Part shown: positions 33,522 through 42,303 of the stretch, in pieces | How positions within the stretch are numbered: the stretch's first letter is position 1 | Layout of the letters: the number at the start of each line of letters is the position of its first letter | Source of the DNA: Muribaculaceae bacterium | Lineage (GTDB): Bacteria > Bacteroidota > Bacteroidia > Bacteroidales > Muribaculaceae | NCBI GenBank assembly: GCA_029060625.1 | Contig: JAIDTO010000033.1 | Location: forward strand, 1 to 53,967 | DNA: 53,967 bases | Direction: 5' to 3' | Notes under the pieces: generated by a model | Database searches by the model: none | Seen by the model: only the letters and a program-made list of their open reading frames with translations | Told to the model about the DNA's origin: nothing | Made by a program: the position numbers and the translations under genes

Positions 33522-35399
33522 TTAAGGGAGAGCTATCTTGGAGGTGCGGATTGATCCGTCAGACATCTTTGCCACCCTGACAAAAATGCCCTGCGAAGGA
33601 GCTGCAACGCGCGTGCCCGAGAGGTTGAAGTATTCTTCTGAAACCTCTCTAACTTCTGATTCAAGAGCCTTCACAGCAGTAAATCCCTCAACGTGTGCTT
33701 TATTGGAATTCAGGATAGTGCCATCAGGATTGATTATGAATGCCGCCACATAAAGTTTATCCTTGTCTTGAATTACGCTATTGGAAGCGATATCATAGGA
33801 GAACTCAGATGCATAAGGGATATTGAAAGCAATGTCTGAAGGAACTGCCCCATCCACTCCCATCAAGCCATCAGTTTCAACTACCACATCATTAAATGTG
33901 AGCCCTGATACCTTAGATGGCCACGTAGTCAGTATCTCAAGTCCTGTCCCGTCATACTGCGCTGCTTGGGTGGAATAGTAGTTTGATTGTATCCAACCTG
34001 CTCCTTTACCACTAAGTCCATTGTTAATCAAGAGATAGCCGACCTTGTATCCGGCATTAGACTTATCCTCAAAGAATGTGGCTGTAGATTGAATCTTGAT
34101 TACAGTTTTGTCTTCATTTCCCCAATAAGCATTCACCTGAATGTCGGCGGGAACGTGGATATCCATTGACGCTTTCACTGCATTCTTCATCCCAAAGTCA
34201 TCATTGGAATTTGCATAGTAGGGATCAACCGAGGGGCCGCGGTTGAGCATAGACGACGGAAAGCCTAAACTTTTCACATCACCTACAGGAAAGCCGGGAG
34301 CCTGCATTGCGTCTCCATCGTGGTAAGCCGCAAGCACCACATCGTCGCCATATAGCTCGCTAAGATTTTCAAGAGCGATGAAACCACGCGTACACCATCC
34401 ACACCATGTACCCGTGAATTCCTCAAGCATAGGACGGTGCTTCGGAACAAAAGGAAGCACAGTCAGTGCACAGGAAGCTGTTGCCTTGGAATTTTCATTA
34501 TCCATTCCATTGACTTTATTGATTGTCAGCTCCAAGGAATATTCACCGAGTTCGGAGACTGGAGATATCGGAATGTCAACGGAGGTGGAATTGATAAAAT
34601 TTGAAGGAATAGGAGAGTCAAACTCAAGAGTGCGTTCGAAGCTATTGCTCCCAATAGTGTAGGTGTACCCAATAGAGGAAACATCCTTTGCTCCAGGAGT
34701 TGTGATTACGGCATTGATATTAAATTCCTTATCCACCGGTGCGAAAGCAGATGCAAGAGAAGTGAGCCCAACACTATATTCAGAGAGCTCGCCTTCGATG
34801 GTCACGTATATCATTGCTGCAGCCGCGAGTTTACTGTTGTAAGCCATCCACTTGAGGAAATCCTTTGAAGGGCGGAGATAGAGAGAGTTCGGATTATTAC
34901 AAGGAGAAAGAAGCAATGGATACTGCTGCTTGTTGGAAAGGGGCATACCTTTTTCTGCGGTAGGGACAGTAAGGCTATAACCTACGTAGATTCCTTCTTC
35001 AGTGATGACATATGGGTCAGGAAGCGTAGCTGAAAGTTGGCCATAGGAATCGTCACTTCCGGGAAGTGAAATCTTCTCAGGAGAGACCTCAAAAGAACAA
35101 ACATCAGGGACAGTCACTTTGACCGATCCCACTTTCTCAAGAGTAAGTTCCTTTGAAAGCCACAGAGAAGTATCCTCAATATCCTCATAAGCATTTATGA
35201 CAGCCCGCAAAGCAGTGATCTTCTTTCCCACGAGAGAGGGATCTTGAATACGGATAGCGGCATCATAAATCTCCGACTTGCCTTTACCCCAGATCTCATA
35301 ATCATCGCCGGCATAAGAAAAAACAAAAGTACTGTCATCAGCTATTGCAGACAGAACGACTGTCGCAAAGAAGCAAGAAGTCATTAATTTCTTCAACAT
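33522..35399 (-). CDS. Omp28-like secreted protein with thioredoxin-fold domain
   Basis: A 625-aa exported protein with signal peptide ending about Ala20. The N-terminal half is beta-rich and unassigned. The central segment MLEEFTGTWCGWCTRGFIAL (about 330-350) is the Omp28-type thioredoxin-like motif with CxxC, followed by FPSSMLNRGP. The final 45 residues contain YFNLSGTRVAAPSQGIFV, typical of C-terminal domains on Bacteroidetes secreted proteins. The likely location is the cell surface or outer membrane; function is unknown. It stands 80 bp downstream of an unrelated secreted gene that carries a similar tail. Confidence 0.8.
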   Translation of the reverse strand: MLKKLMTSCFFATVVLSAIADDSTFVFSYAGDDYEIWGKGKSEIYDAAIRIQDPSLVGKKITALRAVINAYEDIEDTSLWLSKELTLEKVGSVKVTVPDVCSFEVSPEKISLPGSDDSYGQLSATLPDPYVITEEGIYVGYSLTVPTAEKGMPLSNKQQYPLLLSPCNNPNSLYLRPSKDFLKWMAYNSKLAAAAMIYVTIEGELSEYSVGLTSLASAFAPVDKEFNINAVITTPGAKDVSSIGYTYTIGSNSFERTLEFDSPIPSNFINSTSVDIPISPVSELGEYSLELTINKVNGMDNENSKATASCALTVLPFVPKHRPMLEEFTGTWCGWCTRGFIALENLSELYGDDVVLAAYHDGDAMQAPGFPVGDVKSLGFPSSMLNRGPSVDPYYANSNDDFGMKNAVKASMDIHVPADIQVNAYWGNEDKTVIKIQSTATFFEDKSNAGYKVGYLLINNGLSGKGAGWIQSNYYSTQAAQYDGTGLEILTTWPSKVSGLTFNDVVVETDGLMGVDGAVPSDIAFNIPYASEFSYDIASNSVIQDKDKLYVAAFIINPDGTILNSNKAHVEGFTAVKALESEVREVSEEYFNLSGTRVAAPSQGIFVRVAKMSDGSIRTSKIALP

Positions 35400-35479
35400 A
35401 TTTTCTTATCTTAAAAGAGGGCAAAGACACAGAATCAACTATGTCTTTGCCTCGTTGTACTAAAAATTCTCCAATAATT

Positions 35480-37045
35480 TTAACGGAATATCTTCTTGAA
35501 GGAAGCGACAGATCCATCAGCATACGTGATGCGCTCAATGAAGAGACCGCACGAGGGATCAGACACCTCTCGGCCTGACATATCGAAGTACTTGACAGCT
35601 GCCACCTCTTTATCGACGTTGATATCTTCCACAGCACTTTCTTCAAGACTGATTGTCATGATTTCGCTACGAGTCTCAACACCATCATACTTGTAGACAC
35701 TCTGCACGCCGAGTGTAGAGATTCCTTCCACAAAGAATGCAACCATGTGCTCAGTGGAACCATATCTTTTAAGAATCCAGTTTCCATTGAAAGACCAAGG
35801 AATTTCTTCCAACGACTCTTCCATATTATATTCATCGGCATCAAATTCCCATGCCTCACCGTCGACATATACGACATAGCTGAGATCATCGAGTTTCAAG
35901 TAATCACCTTCGGTGGATACAGCCGGCAAAAAGAATGAGAATGAGGAATACCCCTGTTCCTGCATTTCATCTGCAAAAGCCAACCCATAAGGATTCTCCG
36001 GAACGCCCTCAAATGAGTCTTGATGTATCAGAATCATATCCATCAGGTCGTTGACATAATAGACATCATTTTTCGACGTATTAAACAGAAGCACAACATT
36101 TTTGTCTTTAGCGACCATTGTCTCCTCCTCAAAGTCCCAGACAAGTTGGAATACATAATCGGGATCCATCAAATCTTCGTAGAAGATATTGCCCTCGTCG
36201 TCAATCTTAAGTTCAACACATTTAGTGAAAATATGATATCCCAAATAGTCGCCGATGTATTGATCCTGAGCGATTGAAACGGTTGCAGTGTAATCATCGT
36301 ATTCCACAGTGCCCCTTACCCAAGCATCCGGCATTCTCTCACAGAGACCCTGGAAATAGATTTCATCAGCACCTTGGGCAAAGCTAACCTGCCATCCAAA
36401 TCCGTCGCCTTCAGCCGTCCAGAAATTTTCCGAGACTTCAAAGCCATCAGGAAGCTCAACAGGCACTTCATCAAATGGAGCAATTGACAGATCCCAAGCA
36501 CCAAGACCAATCCACGTGCCATCATCGCTGTCAGCAACCCCCAAAATGACATCTTGGCTAAGACCTTCCGCCGTCATTATACCATCTGCATCTACGATCA
36601 ATATGAGAGTAGATTTTTCCTCCGGCCAATACCAATCTTCCTGCATAGTGAGAATCGTCATATAATAGGCCTCAGGGAACCCTAAATCAGGGTCAAACTC
36701 GTAATAAATAGCCTGAGGGAGCTCGACCACAATCTTATCTCCTTCCTTGACACCCTTGACATACGACTTAGTAGGAAGATCCGGAAAAATCTCATAGATA
36801 TAGACATCATTATCGCTTCCATATACGATATGGGAGCCATACATCTGATCCTTAAATTGGGTAAAGCCAAAACCGGACAAAGTGATACCACTTGTGGTCA
36901 CAGTGACGTCGACCTTCTCTCCTTCCACCGAAGTAATGACATCTTCCGCAGAGCTGAGTCCCGGGGCAATTTTCACTTGAGGTGATGCAGCCAGTCCGGA
37001 CAAGGCAACGCATGCTGCTCCCAGTGCGCTTATTATTTTTTTCAT
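35480..37045 (-). CDS. Secreted protein of unknown function, tandem paralogue A
   Basis: A 521-aa protein with a signal peptide (MKKIISALGAACVALSGLAA), acidic and aromatic-rich. It is clearly homologous to the next gene upstream: shared blocks include SAEDVI, GEKVDVTVT, GSHIVYG, SYVKGVKEGDKIVVELPQ, GLGAWDLSIAPFDE and ESLEEIPWSF. It ends KYFDMSGREVSDPSCGLFIE and a basic tail, the same C-terminal module as several neighbours. No family is recognised. Repeated beta-strand segments suggest a surface or periplasmic beta-protein. The two genes are 26 bp apart and likely cotranscribed. Confidence 0.78.
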   Translation of the reverse strand: MKKIISALGAACVALSGLAASPQVKIAPGLSSAEDVITSVEGEKVDVTVTTSGITLSGFGFTQFKDQMYGSHIVYGSDNDVYIYEIFPDLPTKSYVKGVKEGDKIVVELPQAIYYEFDPDLGFPEAYYMTILTMQEDWYWPEEKSTLILIVDADGIMTAEGLSQDVILGVADSDDGTWIGLGAWDLSIAPFDEVPVELPDGFEVSENFWTAEGDGFGWQVSFAQGADEIYFQGLCERMPDAWVRGTVEYDDYTATVSIAQDQYIGDYLGYHIFTKCVELKIDDEGNIFYEDLMDPDYVFQLVWDFEEETMVAKDKNVVLLFNTSKNDVYYVNDLMDMILIHQDSFEGVPENPYGLAFADEMQEQGYSSFSFFLPAVSTEGDYLKLDDLSYVVYVDGEAWEFDADEYNMEESLEEIPWSFNGNWILKRYGSTEHMVAFFVEGISTLGVQSVYKYDGVETRSEIMTISLEESAVEDINVDKEVAAVKYFDMSGREVSDPSCGLFIERITYADGSVASFKKIFR

Positions 37046-37071
37046 AATGCTTACATTTGATATATAAAAGA

Positions 37072-38757
37072 TTAGCGAACAATATTTTTGACAGTGATGG
37101 AGGTGCCATCAGTGAATGTGATCTGCTTGATGAATAGGCCTTTGGCATCTTTAGTGACTTCTCGACCGGCAATGTCGAAACACTTTACATGTGCCACTTT
37201 CTTATCAGCACTGATATCACTTACAGATGAGCTTTCTAAATCAAGAGTCACGATTTCACTGCGAGTCTCGATTCCGTCGTATTTATAGACACTCTGCACA
37301 CCAATTGTAGACACACCTTCCACAAAAATATAAACAGCGTGACAGCAACTTCCATAATGCTTCAGGATTGTCATGTCGTCATTTTCGAACGACCATGGAA
37401 TTTCCTCGAGAGATTCCTCAAGGCCATAATCCTGGGCATCCAATGTCAATGGTTCTCCATTCGCATATACTATATAATACAAATCATCAGTGTCAAGCAC
37501 ATAGCCATCGGTAGACAAAGCAGGGATATAACATTCCAATACTGCTTCTCCGTATTCTTCCATCCAATCATAATATGTCAAATTATATGGATTGGCAGGA
37601 GTGCCTTCATAAGAATCCTGCATGATGAGCTCAAACTCATAAAGCTCGTCGACAAAATAAACCTCTTTCTTAGACATATTGAAAAGAAGAACTACAGAAG
37701 GATCTTTCAACACCATTTTTTCCTCCTCATAATCCCAAATCAGCTCGAATCTATAGTCGTCAGGCATCAATTCATAGTATGCTTCATTATATTCATTTAC
37801 AAGGAGCTTAGCACATTTAGTGACGACAAATACACCATCATAATCGCCGACATACTGATTCTGGTCGATATAGACATGAGCTTCAGTGTCGTCATACTCC
37901 ACAGATGCCTTTACCCAAGCCTCGGGCATTTCTTTGCTAAGACCCTGGAAATAGACTTCCTCACCACCTTGAGCAAAATTTACTGGCCATCCATAGCCAA
38001 TATAATCGCACTTGTAGGTCCAAAAATTCTCAGAGACCTCCAAGTCATCGGGGACAGAGACTTGTGTCTCGTTGAAAGGCTCGAGAGAAAGATCCCAGGC
38101 TCCATACTTGGTCCATACGCCATCAGTACAGAATGAATAGGCAATAATATGCCTCGGATTGATGCCTTCGGCTTTCCATGTGCCATCTTTTGATATAGAG
38201 AATGTCAGTGTGGTATCCTCCGACGGAGCATAGTCGTAGTATATTTCACCATCCTCCTCTATTTCATAATAGTCGCAGATGGTGAGATTCGCACCTTCCT
38301 TCATATTTTCATTCCAAAGCACGGTCTGAGGAATATCCACAACGATTTTATCGCCAGCTTTTTTGCCTTTTACATAGGAACCAATGGGGATTTGTGGCAA
38401 AATGTTGTAGATATACACTTCATCATTCTCTCCAAACACCACATGAGATCCAAACACCTCATCCTCCAATTCAAAGACATACTCCCCATCATATACGGTA
38501 AAGCCGCTGCATGTGACCGACATGTTCAGTTTTTGTCCTTCTACATCATAGATCACATCTTCAGCTGAGCCGACTTTAGCCAGAGCCTTCTTTATGCCGG
38601 TATTATTACGATATGATTTTGCATCTCCATCTTTCGTCAGTATATTACGTTCGAAAGAGAAACTTGAAGACACGTAGCGCTGATGCGCCTTGTTGACGGC
38701 AGCTGAGCCACAGAGAGCTGTGCATGCTGCGCCAAGTAAGAGTAAAGATTTTTTCAT
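37072..38757 (-). CDS. Secreted protein of unknown function, tandem paralogue B
   Basis: A 561-aa paralogue of the downstream gene. Signal peptide MKKSLLLLGAACTALCGSAA is followed by a 35-residue insert absent from copy A, then the shared core from SAEDVIYDVEGQKLNMSVT onward and the tail KCFDIAGREVTKDAKGLFIK. Matching blocks (GSHVVFG, SYVKGKKAGDKIVVDIPQ, YGAWDLSLEPFNE) indicate tandem duplication followed by divergence. Function is unknown. A perfect promoter lies upstream, so B is the first gene of the pair. Confidence 0.78.
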   Translation of the reverse strand: MKKSLLLLGAACTALCGSAAVNKAHQRYVSSSFSFERNILTKDGDAKSYRNNTGIKKALAKVGSAEDVIYDVEGQKLNMSVTCSGFTVYDGEYVFELEDEVFGSHVVFGENDEVYIYNILPQIPIGSYVKGKKAGDKIVVDIPQTVLWNENMKEGANLTICDYYEIEEDGEIYYDYAPSEDTTLTFSISKDGTWKAEGINPRHIIAYSFCTDGVWTKYGAWDLSLEPFNETQVSVPDDLEVSENFWTYKCDYIGYGWPVNFAQGGEEVYFQGLSKEMPEAWVKASVEYDDTEAHVYIDQNQYVGDYDGVFVVTKCAKLLVNEYNEAYYELMPDDYRFELIWDYEEEKMVLKDPSVVLLFNMSKKEVYFVDELYEFELIMQDSYEGTPANPYNLTYYDWMEEYGEAVLECYIPALSTDGYVLDTDDLYYIVYANGEPLTLDAQDYGLEESLEEIPWSFENDDMTILKHYGSCCHAVYIFVEGVSTIGVQSVYKYDGIETRSEIVTLDLESSSVSDISADKKVAHVKCFDIAGREVTKDAKGLFIKQITFTDGTSITVKNIVR

Positions 38758-38791
38758 AAATTTACCTTGAAGATTTTTTCTATTTCAAATA

Positions 38792-38823
38792 CAAAATTAT
38801 GAAAAAATATTTAGAATCGCAAA
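38792..38823 (-). promoter_or_regulatory. Promoter of the tandem secreted-protein genes
   Basis: TTTG (38823-38820), exactly 20 nt, TAATTTTG (38799-38792) on the minus strand, 34 nt before the ATG. Confidence 0.8.
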
Positions 38824-38850
38824 ATAAATATTTTAGTGGAAGAGAGCATT

Positions 38851-38876
38851 GGGCGGTTAGGAAACCGCCCTCCCAT
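38851..38876. repeat. Dispersed palindrome, GGGCGGTT family, copy 3
   Basis: GGGCGGTT/AACCGCCC around AGGA, then TCCCAT. It lies 27 bp upstream of the -33 box of the tandem genes and 31 bp from the barrel gene's stop. Confidence 0.82.
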
Positions 38877-38907
38877 GATATACTTCTATAAATGATCAAC
38901 AGATATA

Positions 38908-39792
38908 TTAGAGGAGGAAGGTGAAGCCAAGGGTGAAGGGAGAGAAGTTGACGAGTGAAGCGTCATTCAATACCTTCATTGGCGAGTAGCGGACATAGAT
39001 GCCGAGAGCACTGTGGTAGGATATGGCACCGAAGAGGTCGACTGACACTTTTCTGCGATCGAAATCTTTCCGGAAGTATTCGCAGCGATTGCCGGCAGCA
39101 TCGTCGTAGATGCCTTTTAAAGATGCATATGTGTTGAAATTAAGGATGGGGCCAAGCTTCAGCTTAAGCCATGACTTTGGCACCCGCCATTCATACATCA
39201 ATGGCAATTGCAAGCTGAAGACCTTCAGGTTGGAGGATTTCACAAGGGAACCTTCCGGTGCTCTCCCCCACTCTATGCCTCCTGAAGCTGAAGGCTCAAG
39301 CCATTTGCCATCGGCTGTAGCCTTATAGTTGCGCCAGTCAAAACCAAGACCAACGTAAATACGCGACCGACTGAAGATATACCCTACATTGAAACAGCTG
39401 AGCCAGCTAATCTCAAATGATTTCGACCACTGCAGCCCACCGCCGCCAGTTTGCCCATGAGCTTGGTTTAGACCTACGCAAAGGCCATCGATGCCAATAG
39501 CCCATCCGCACCGTTCCTTTTTATTCAGGCAATCAAAACCCGGAATGTTGATAATTGACTTAGTGGATCTTCGTGAAGTGCTGACCTTAGCACCTGGAGC
39601 ATACTCTACAAAATGGGAATTCTGAGTGCCATCCTCCGAATTTGTTACAGTGATACGAGTGCCTTCAGGACTCTCTGTAATAAGGACTTTTGAGGGTGAA
39701 TCCACCACCATCAGCGTATCGGGGACTTCAGCAAAGGCTAAGGAAGACAGCGAGAGGAGGATGGAAAGGATCATATATCTTGATATTTTCAT
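38908..39792 (-). CDS. Predicted outer-membrane beta-barrel protein, paralogue 1
   Basis: A 294-aa protein from ATG 39792; the eight preceding in-frame codons lie in an ATAATGCATAATTCAT repeat. Signal peptide to about Ala21, then a short N-terminal segment (PDTLMVVDSPSKVLITESPE) shared with the next gene, and an Arg/Ser stretch before a beta-strand-rich C-terminal half ending in FTLGFTFLL, a typical barrel closing strand. It is last in the ECF-sigma operon. The exact barrel family is not recognised. Confidence 0.7.
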   Translation of the reverse strand: MKISRYMILSILLSLSSLAFAEVPDTLMVVDSPSKVLITESPEGTRITVTNSEDGTQNSHFVEYAPGAKVSTSRRSTKSIINIPGFDCLNKKERCGWAIGIDGLCVGLNQAHGQTGGGGLQWSKSFEISWLSCFNVGYIFSRSRIYVGLGFDWRNYKATADGKWLEPSASGGIEWGRAPEGSLVKSSNLKVFSLQLPLMYEWRVPKSWLKLKLGPILNFNTYASLKGIYDDAAGNRCEYFRKDFDRRKVSVDLFGAISYHSALGIYVRYSPMKVLNDASLVNFSPFTLGFTFLL

Positions 39793-39800
39793 ATTAAGTG

Positions 39801-39837
39801 AGAATTCATAATGCATAATTCATAATGCATAATTGTT
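39801..39837. repeat. ATAATGCATAATTCAT repeat, copy 2
   Basis: Two and a half units of AATTCATAATGCATAATTCA upstream of the barrel gene start. Confidence 0.78.
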
Positions 39838-39857
39838 AGTGTTTTATTGACGTGATG

Positions 39858-39883
39858 GGGCGGTTGGGGAACCGCCCTCCCAT
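39858..39883. repeat. Dispersed palindrome, GGGCGGTT family, copy 4
   Basis: GGGCGGTT/AACCGCCC around GGGG, then TCCCAT, 8 bp from the stop codon of the second barrel gene. Confidence 0.82.
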
Positions 39884-39891
39884 ATGCTTTG

Positions 39892-40773
39892 TCAGAAGTT
39901 GATGGTGGCGCCGATGCTCCAGGATTTTAGCTGGGGGCCATAGGGAGATTGGAAGAGCGTCATGGGACTCCATGATGCGTAGACACCAAGAATATTGCAG
40001 ACACCAAGCGATGCTGTAAGCTCAGCAGTTAAGAGACGCTGCTGAAGTCCTTTGTAGGTGGTCTTGTATTTAGAGGAATCAATCTTCAGTTCCGACGAAG
40101 CACGGGCATATGTGTTGAAGCAACCGACTGCTCCGACCACGAACTCCACTGTGCGACCCATAGGAATCGTGAAAAGGAGTGGAATCTGGAAAGTAAAGAC
40201 CTGCAGGTCGGTTGATTTTACCTCTACACCATCCCCGGCGGGGACAAGAAAGAGATTCGACCCTTCTTTGACATACATGAATCCTTTATGGGCGGAATAT
40301 CGCTGGGCACCATATCCCAAACCTATTGAAAAGGATGGACAATAATTTCCATAACTCCAACGGATACCTATAAGATTGCGGACACCGACCTCATAGGAAT
40401 TCTTCACGTTGCCCTTATCGGAATAATTGAAGCGTTGCCCTATGTAGACATTTCCCATCACGAAGTAGGATGTCTGCAATCTTCTTCGTGAAGATGATGA
40501 TTTTTTTCCGATGCCAAAGGGAATTTCAAAATCGAAAGAATCATCCGATCCAATGTCTTCCGAATCATCGACAGTGACACTATAGGAAAAAAGATCCTTT
40601 CCGTAGTCCTTTTCAGTCTCCACCTCAATCAGGGTGGTATCGGCTGATCGGGATATGAGGACTTTGTTGGCATTCTCAATAACCTTCACTGTATCCGGTA
40701 GTTCATACGACTGGGCGAAGATATGGAATATGGAGGAGAGGATGAAGGCGAATGATAGATATATTTTTTTCAT
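39892..40773 (-). CDS. Predicted outer-membrane beta-barrel protein, paralogue 2
   Basis: A 293-aa protein with signal peptide ending IFAQ. It starts with the same module as paralogue 1 (PDTVKVIENANKVLISRSAD), then an acidic stretch (about 55-80), an SSSRRRL segment (compare STSRRSTKS in paralogue 1) and alternating beta strands, ending SIGATINF with terminal Phe. The two are diverged duplicates. Its place downstream of the sigma/anti-sigma/DUF4252 genes suggests it is a target or part of an envelope-stress response. Confidence 0.7.
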   Translation of the reverse strand: MKKIYLSFAFILSSIFHIFAQSYELPDTVKVIENANKVLISRSADTTLIEVETEKDYGKDLFSYSVTVDDSEDIGSDDSFDFEIPFGIGKKSSSSRRRLQTSYFVMGNVYIGQRFNYSDKGNVKNSYEVGVRNLIGIRWSYGNYCPSFSIGLGYGAQRYSAHKGFMYVKEGSNLFLVPAGDGVEVKSTDLQVFTFQIPLLFTIPMGRTVEFVVGAVGCFNTYARASSELKIDSSKYKTTYKGLQQRLLTAELTASLGVCNILGVYASWSPMTLFQSPYGPQLKSWSIGATINF

Positions 40774-40790
40774 AATGTGGAGAATTTGCG

Positions 40791-41255
40791 CTATTTGATT
40801 TTCTTAGTTATCATTTTTTTCACTTCTTCAGGCGACCAATCACCTTCAATATAGACAAGGGTGGTCTTGTCTTTGCCCTTTGGCCTGAGATCGAGATAGA
40901 AGAGATATTTCCTGTTTTCTCCCTCTCCTCCGAGGCCATAGAAACCGAAATAAAGTTTGCCATCCTTGAAGGAAGTTTCCTTGAACTCCGCTTTTGCACC
41001 ATCTTTCCTGACACATCTTGCAATTTCGTCAGCCTTCGCGGAATTGCCTGACACCGATACGCTTTTATATAGGGACAGACCTTTCCAATCAGTCTGTTCC
41101 CCAGAAAAAACCACCATTGTCACCGAGGGATTCTTGGCAAAATCTTCTTTAAAGAATGGCGAGACATTCAGTCGGTCGGCATGAGCAAAGAAGCTCATAG
41201 CGCTACATATCAGGATAACTGAAAGTGATATCCATCTTATTAAATATTGTTTCAT
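40791..41255 (-). CDS. DUF4252-like exported protein
   Basis: A 154-aa protein with a hydrophobic signal segment (about 7-26). After it come FFKEDFAKNPSVTMVVFSGE, a region with GDWSPEEVKKMI and a Lys-rich end. Length, context and pattern fit the DUF4252 family, commonly found next to ECF sigma genes in Bacteroidetes. Function is unknown. Its start codon overlaps the anti-sigma-like stop (ATGA), implying translational coupling. Confidence 0.72.
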   Translation of the reverse strand: MKQYLIRWISLSVILICSAMSFFAHADRLNVSPFFKEDFAKNPSVTMVVFSGEQTDWKGLSLYKSVSVSGNSAKADEIARCVRKDGAKAEFKETSFKDGKLYFGFYGLGGEGENRKYLFYLDLRPKGKDKTTLVYIEGDWSPEEVKKMITKKIK

Positions 41256-41725
41256 AAGTCGTCTTCATTAAAAGCATCCTTGATATCATCAAGATCTTCT
41301 GCTACTGTCTGGGCAAACAGCTCTGTTGAGATTCCGATATCATTAAGTTGGTCGTCTACTATCTTCATAATCTCTGAGTGATCACTGATCTTTACACCCC
41401 CCACGTAAGCGACCATTCCTTCAACATTTCTGTCATCCTCAATACCTGACTGGTGCCATAAAGCTGAAATACAAATAATGGCTATCAGAGCCGCGGCAGC
41501 CGCATATAAGGGGCGCACAAGAGAACGAGTTTTCTTTGGCCGCAGTCCGGAAGACCTGCTTTCCATGGGCATTCGCGTCATCAGCATTACTGCGAGGGCT
41601 TCTTCGACCTTTTGATCCTCTCCTTTGAAAGCAAGGAGCGACCGGAAGAGTTTCTCTTCTTCTGCAATCGAAAGCTGCGCATCGAAATAAAGGTCGATCG
41701 CCTGATGTATGTTTTTTTCTTTCAT
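41252..41725 (-). CDS. Putative anti-sigma factor
   Basis: A 157-aa protein with a cytosolic N-terminal half (IHQAIDLYFDAQLSIAEEEK, resembling zinc-less anti-sigma domains), one membrane helix (about 70-88, PLYAAAAALIAIICISALWH) and an acidic outer segment. It overlaps the sigma gene by 4 bp (ATGA), the classical arrangement for an anti-sigma factor that holds its sigma at the membrane. It is not the FecR type. The assignment rests mainly on topology and position. Confidence 0.65.
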   Translation of the reverse strand: MKEKNIHQAIDLYFDAQLSIAEEEKLFRSLLAFKGEDQKVEEALAVMLMTRMPMESRSSGLRPKKTRSLVRPLYAAAAALIAIICISALWHQSGIEDDRNVEGMVAYVGGVKISDHSEIMKIVDDQLNDIGISTELFAQTVAEDLDDIKDAFNEDDL

Positions 41726-42204
41726 CTTGTTTGTCGTTTTAGGTAAAGTTGCCTAATAGTCTTGCGCGATCTTGAGACTATCATTCTTGCATTTGCTTCT
41801 GATATATCATAGTGAGAAGCGATTTCATCAAATTCCCATCCGTCCCTGTCGCGATGAAGAAGTATTTCCCTGTCGCGCGAAGAGAGATGCTGCTCAATAA
41901 GCCGTTTGATTTCGATGAATTGTTCTTTGCGAGATTCGTAATCCTCATCGTCAGACTCAAATCTATTGGCATTTTCGATATCAGTTTCCGGGTGAGCTTG
42001 CATGCGACGATGGCTATCTACCGTCAGATTTCGTGCCGTTACTGTCAGGAACCCTTCCGCCTCTCCCTGCGATGAGAACGAATCTCGACGAACCCATAGG
42101 CGACAGAAGGCATCCTGAAGGGCGTCTTCCTCGTCGTCGGCGTGTCTCGCCACTAAACGGCGTCGCACATTGCGAAATGCTGATATGATAAAATTTCTCT
42201 CCAT
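41722..42204 (-). CDS. ECF-type RNA polymerase sigma factor
   Basis: A 160-aa sigma-70 family factor with regions 2 and 4 only. Region 2 is visible as DDEEDALQDAFCRLWVRRDS and region 4 as LSSRDREILLHRDRDGWEFD, followed by a helix-turn-helix (EIASHYDISEANARMIVSRS). A short acidic linker joins them. It heads a five-gene operon with the anti-sigma candidate, the DUF4252-like protein and two barrel proteins. No TAnnTTTG promoter is seen upstream, compatible with autoregulation from a different promoter type. Confidence 0.93.
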   Translation of the reverse strand: MERNFIISAFRNVRRRLVARHADDEEDALQDAFCRLWVRRDSFSSQGEAEGFLTVTARNLTVDSHRRMQAHPETDIENANRFESDDEDYESRKEQFIEIKRLIEQHLSSRDREILLHRDRDGWEFDEIASHYDISEANARMIVSRSRKTIRQLYLKRQTR

Positions 42205-42260
42205 CTATATGGGAGACGTATGCCGTTTGGATTTGCAACAAATTTTATAAAAAAAAGTGA

Positions 42261-42284
42261 TCGGTCAGGAAACTGCCATCCCAT
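42261..42284. repeat. Degenerate GGCGGTT-family palindrome
   Basis: TCGGTCAGGAAACTGCCATC followed by CCAT aligns with the other copies at most positions, but the stem is broken. It lies between the sigma gene and the acyltransferase. Confidence 0.5.
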
Positions 42285-42303
42285 AAAAGCCTGCACAGGA
42301 GAG

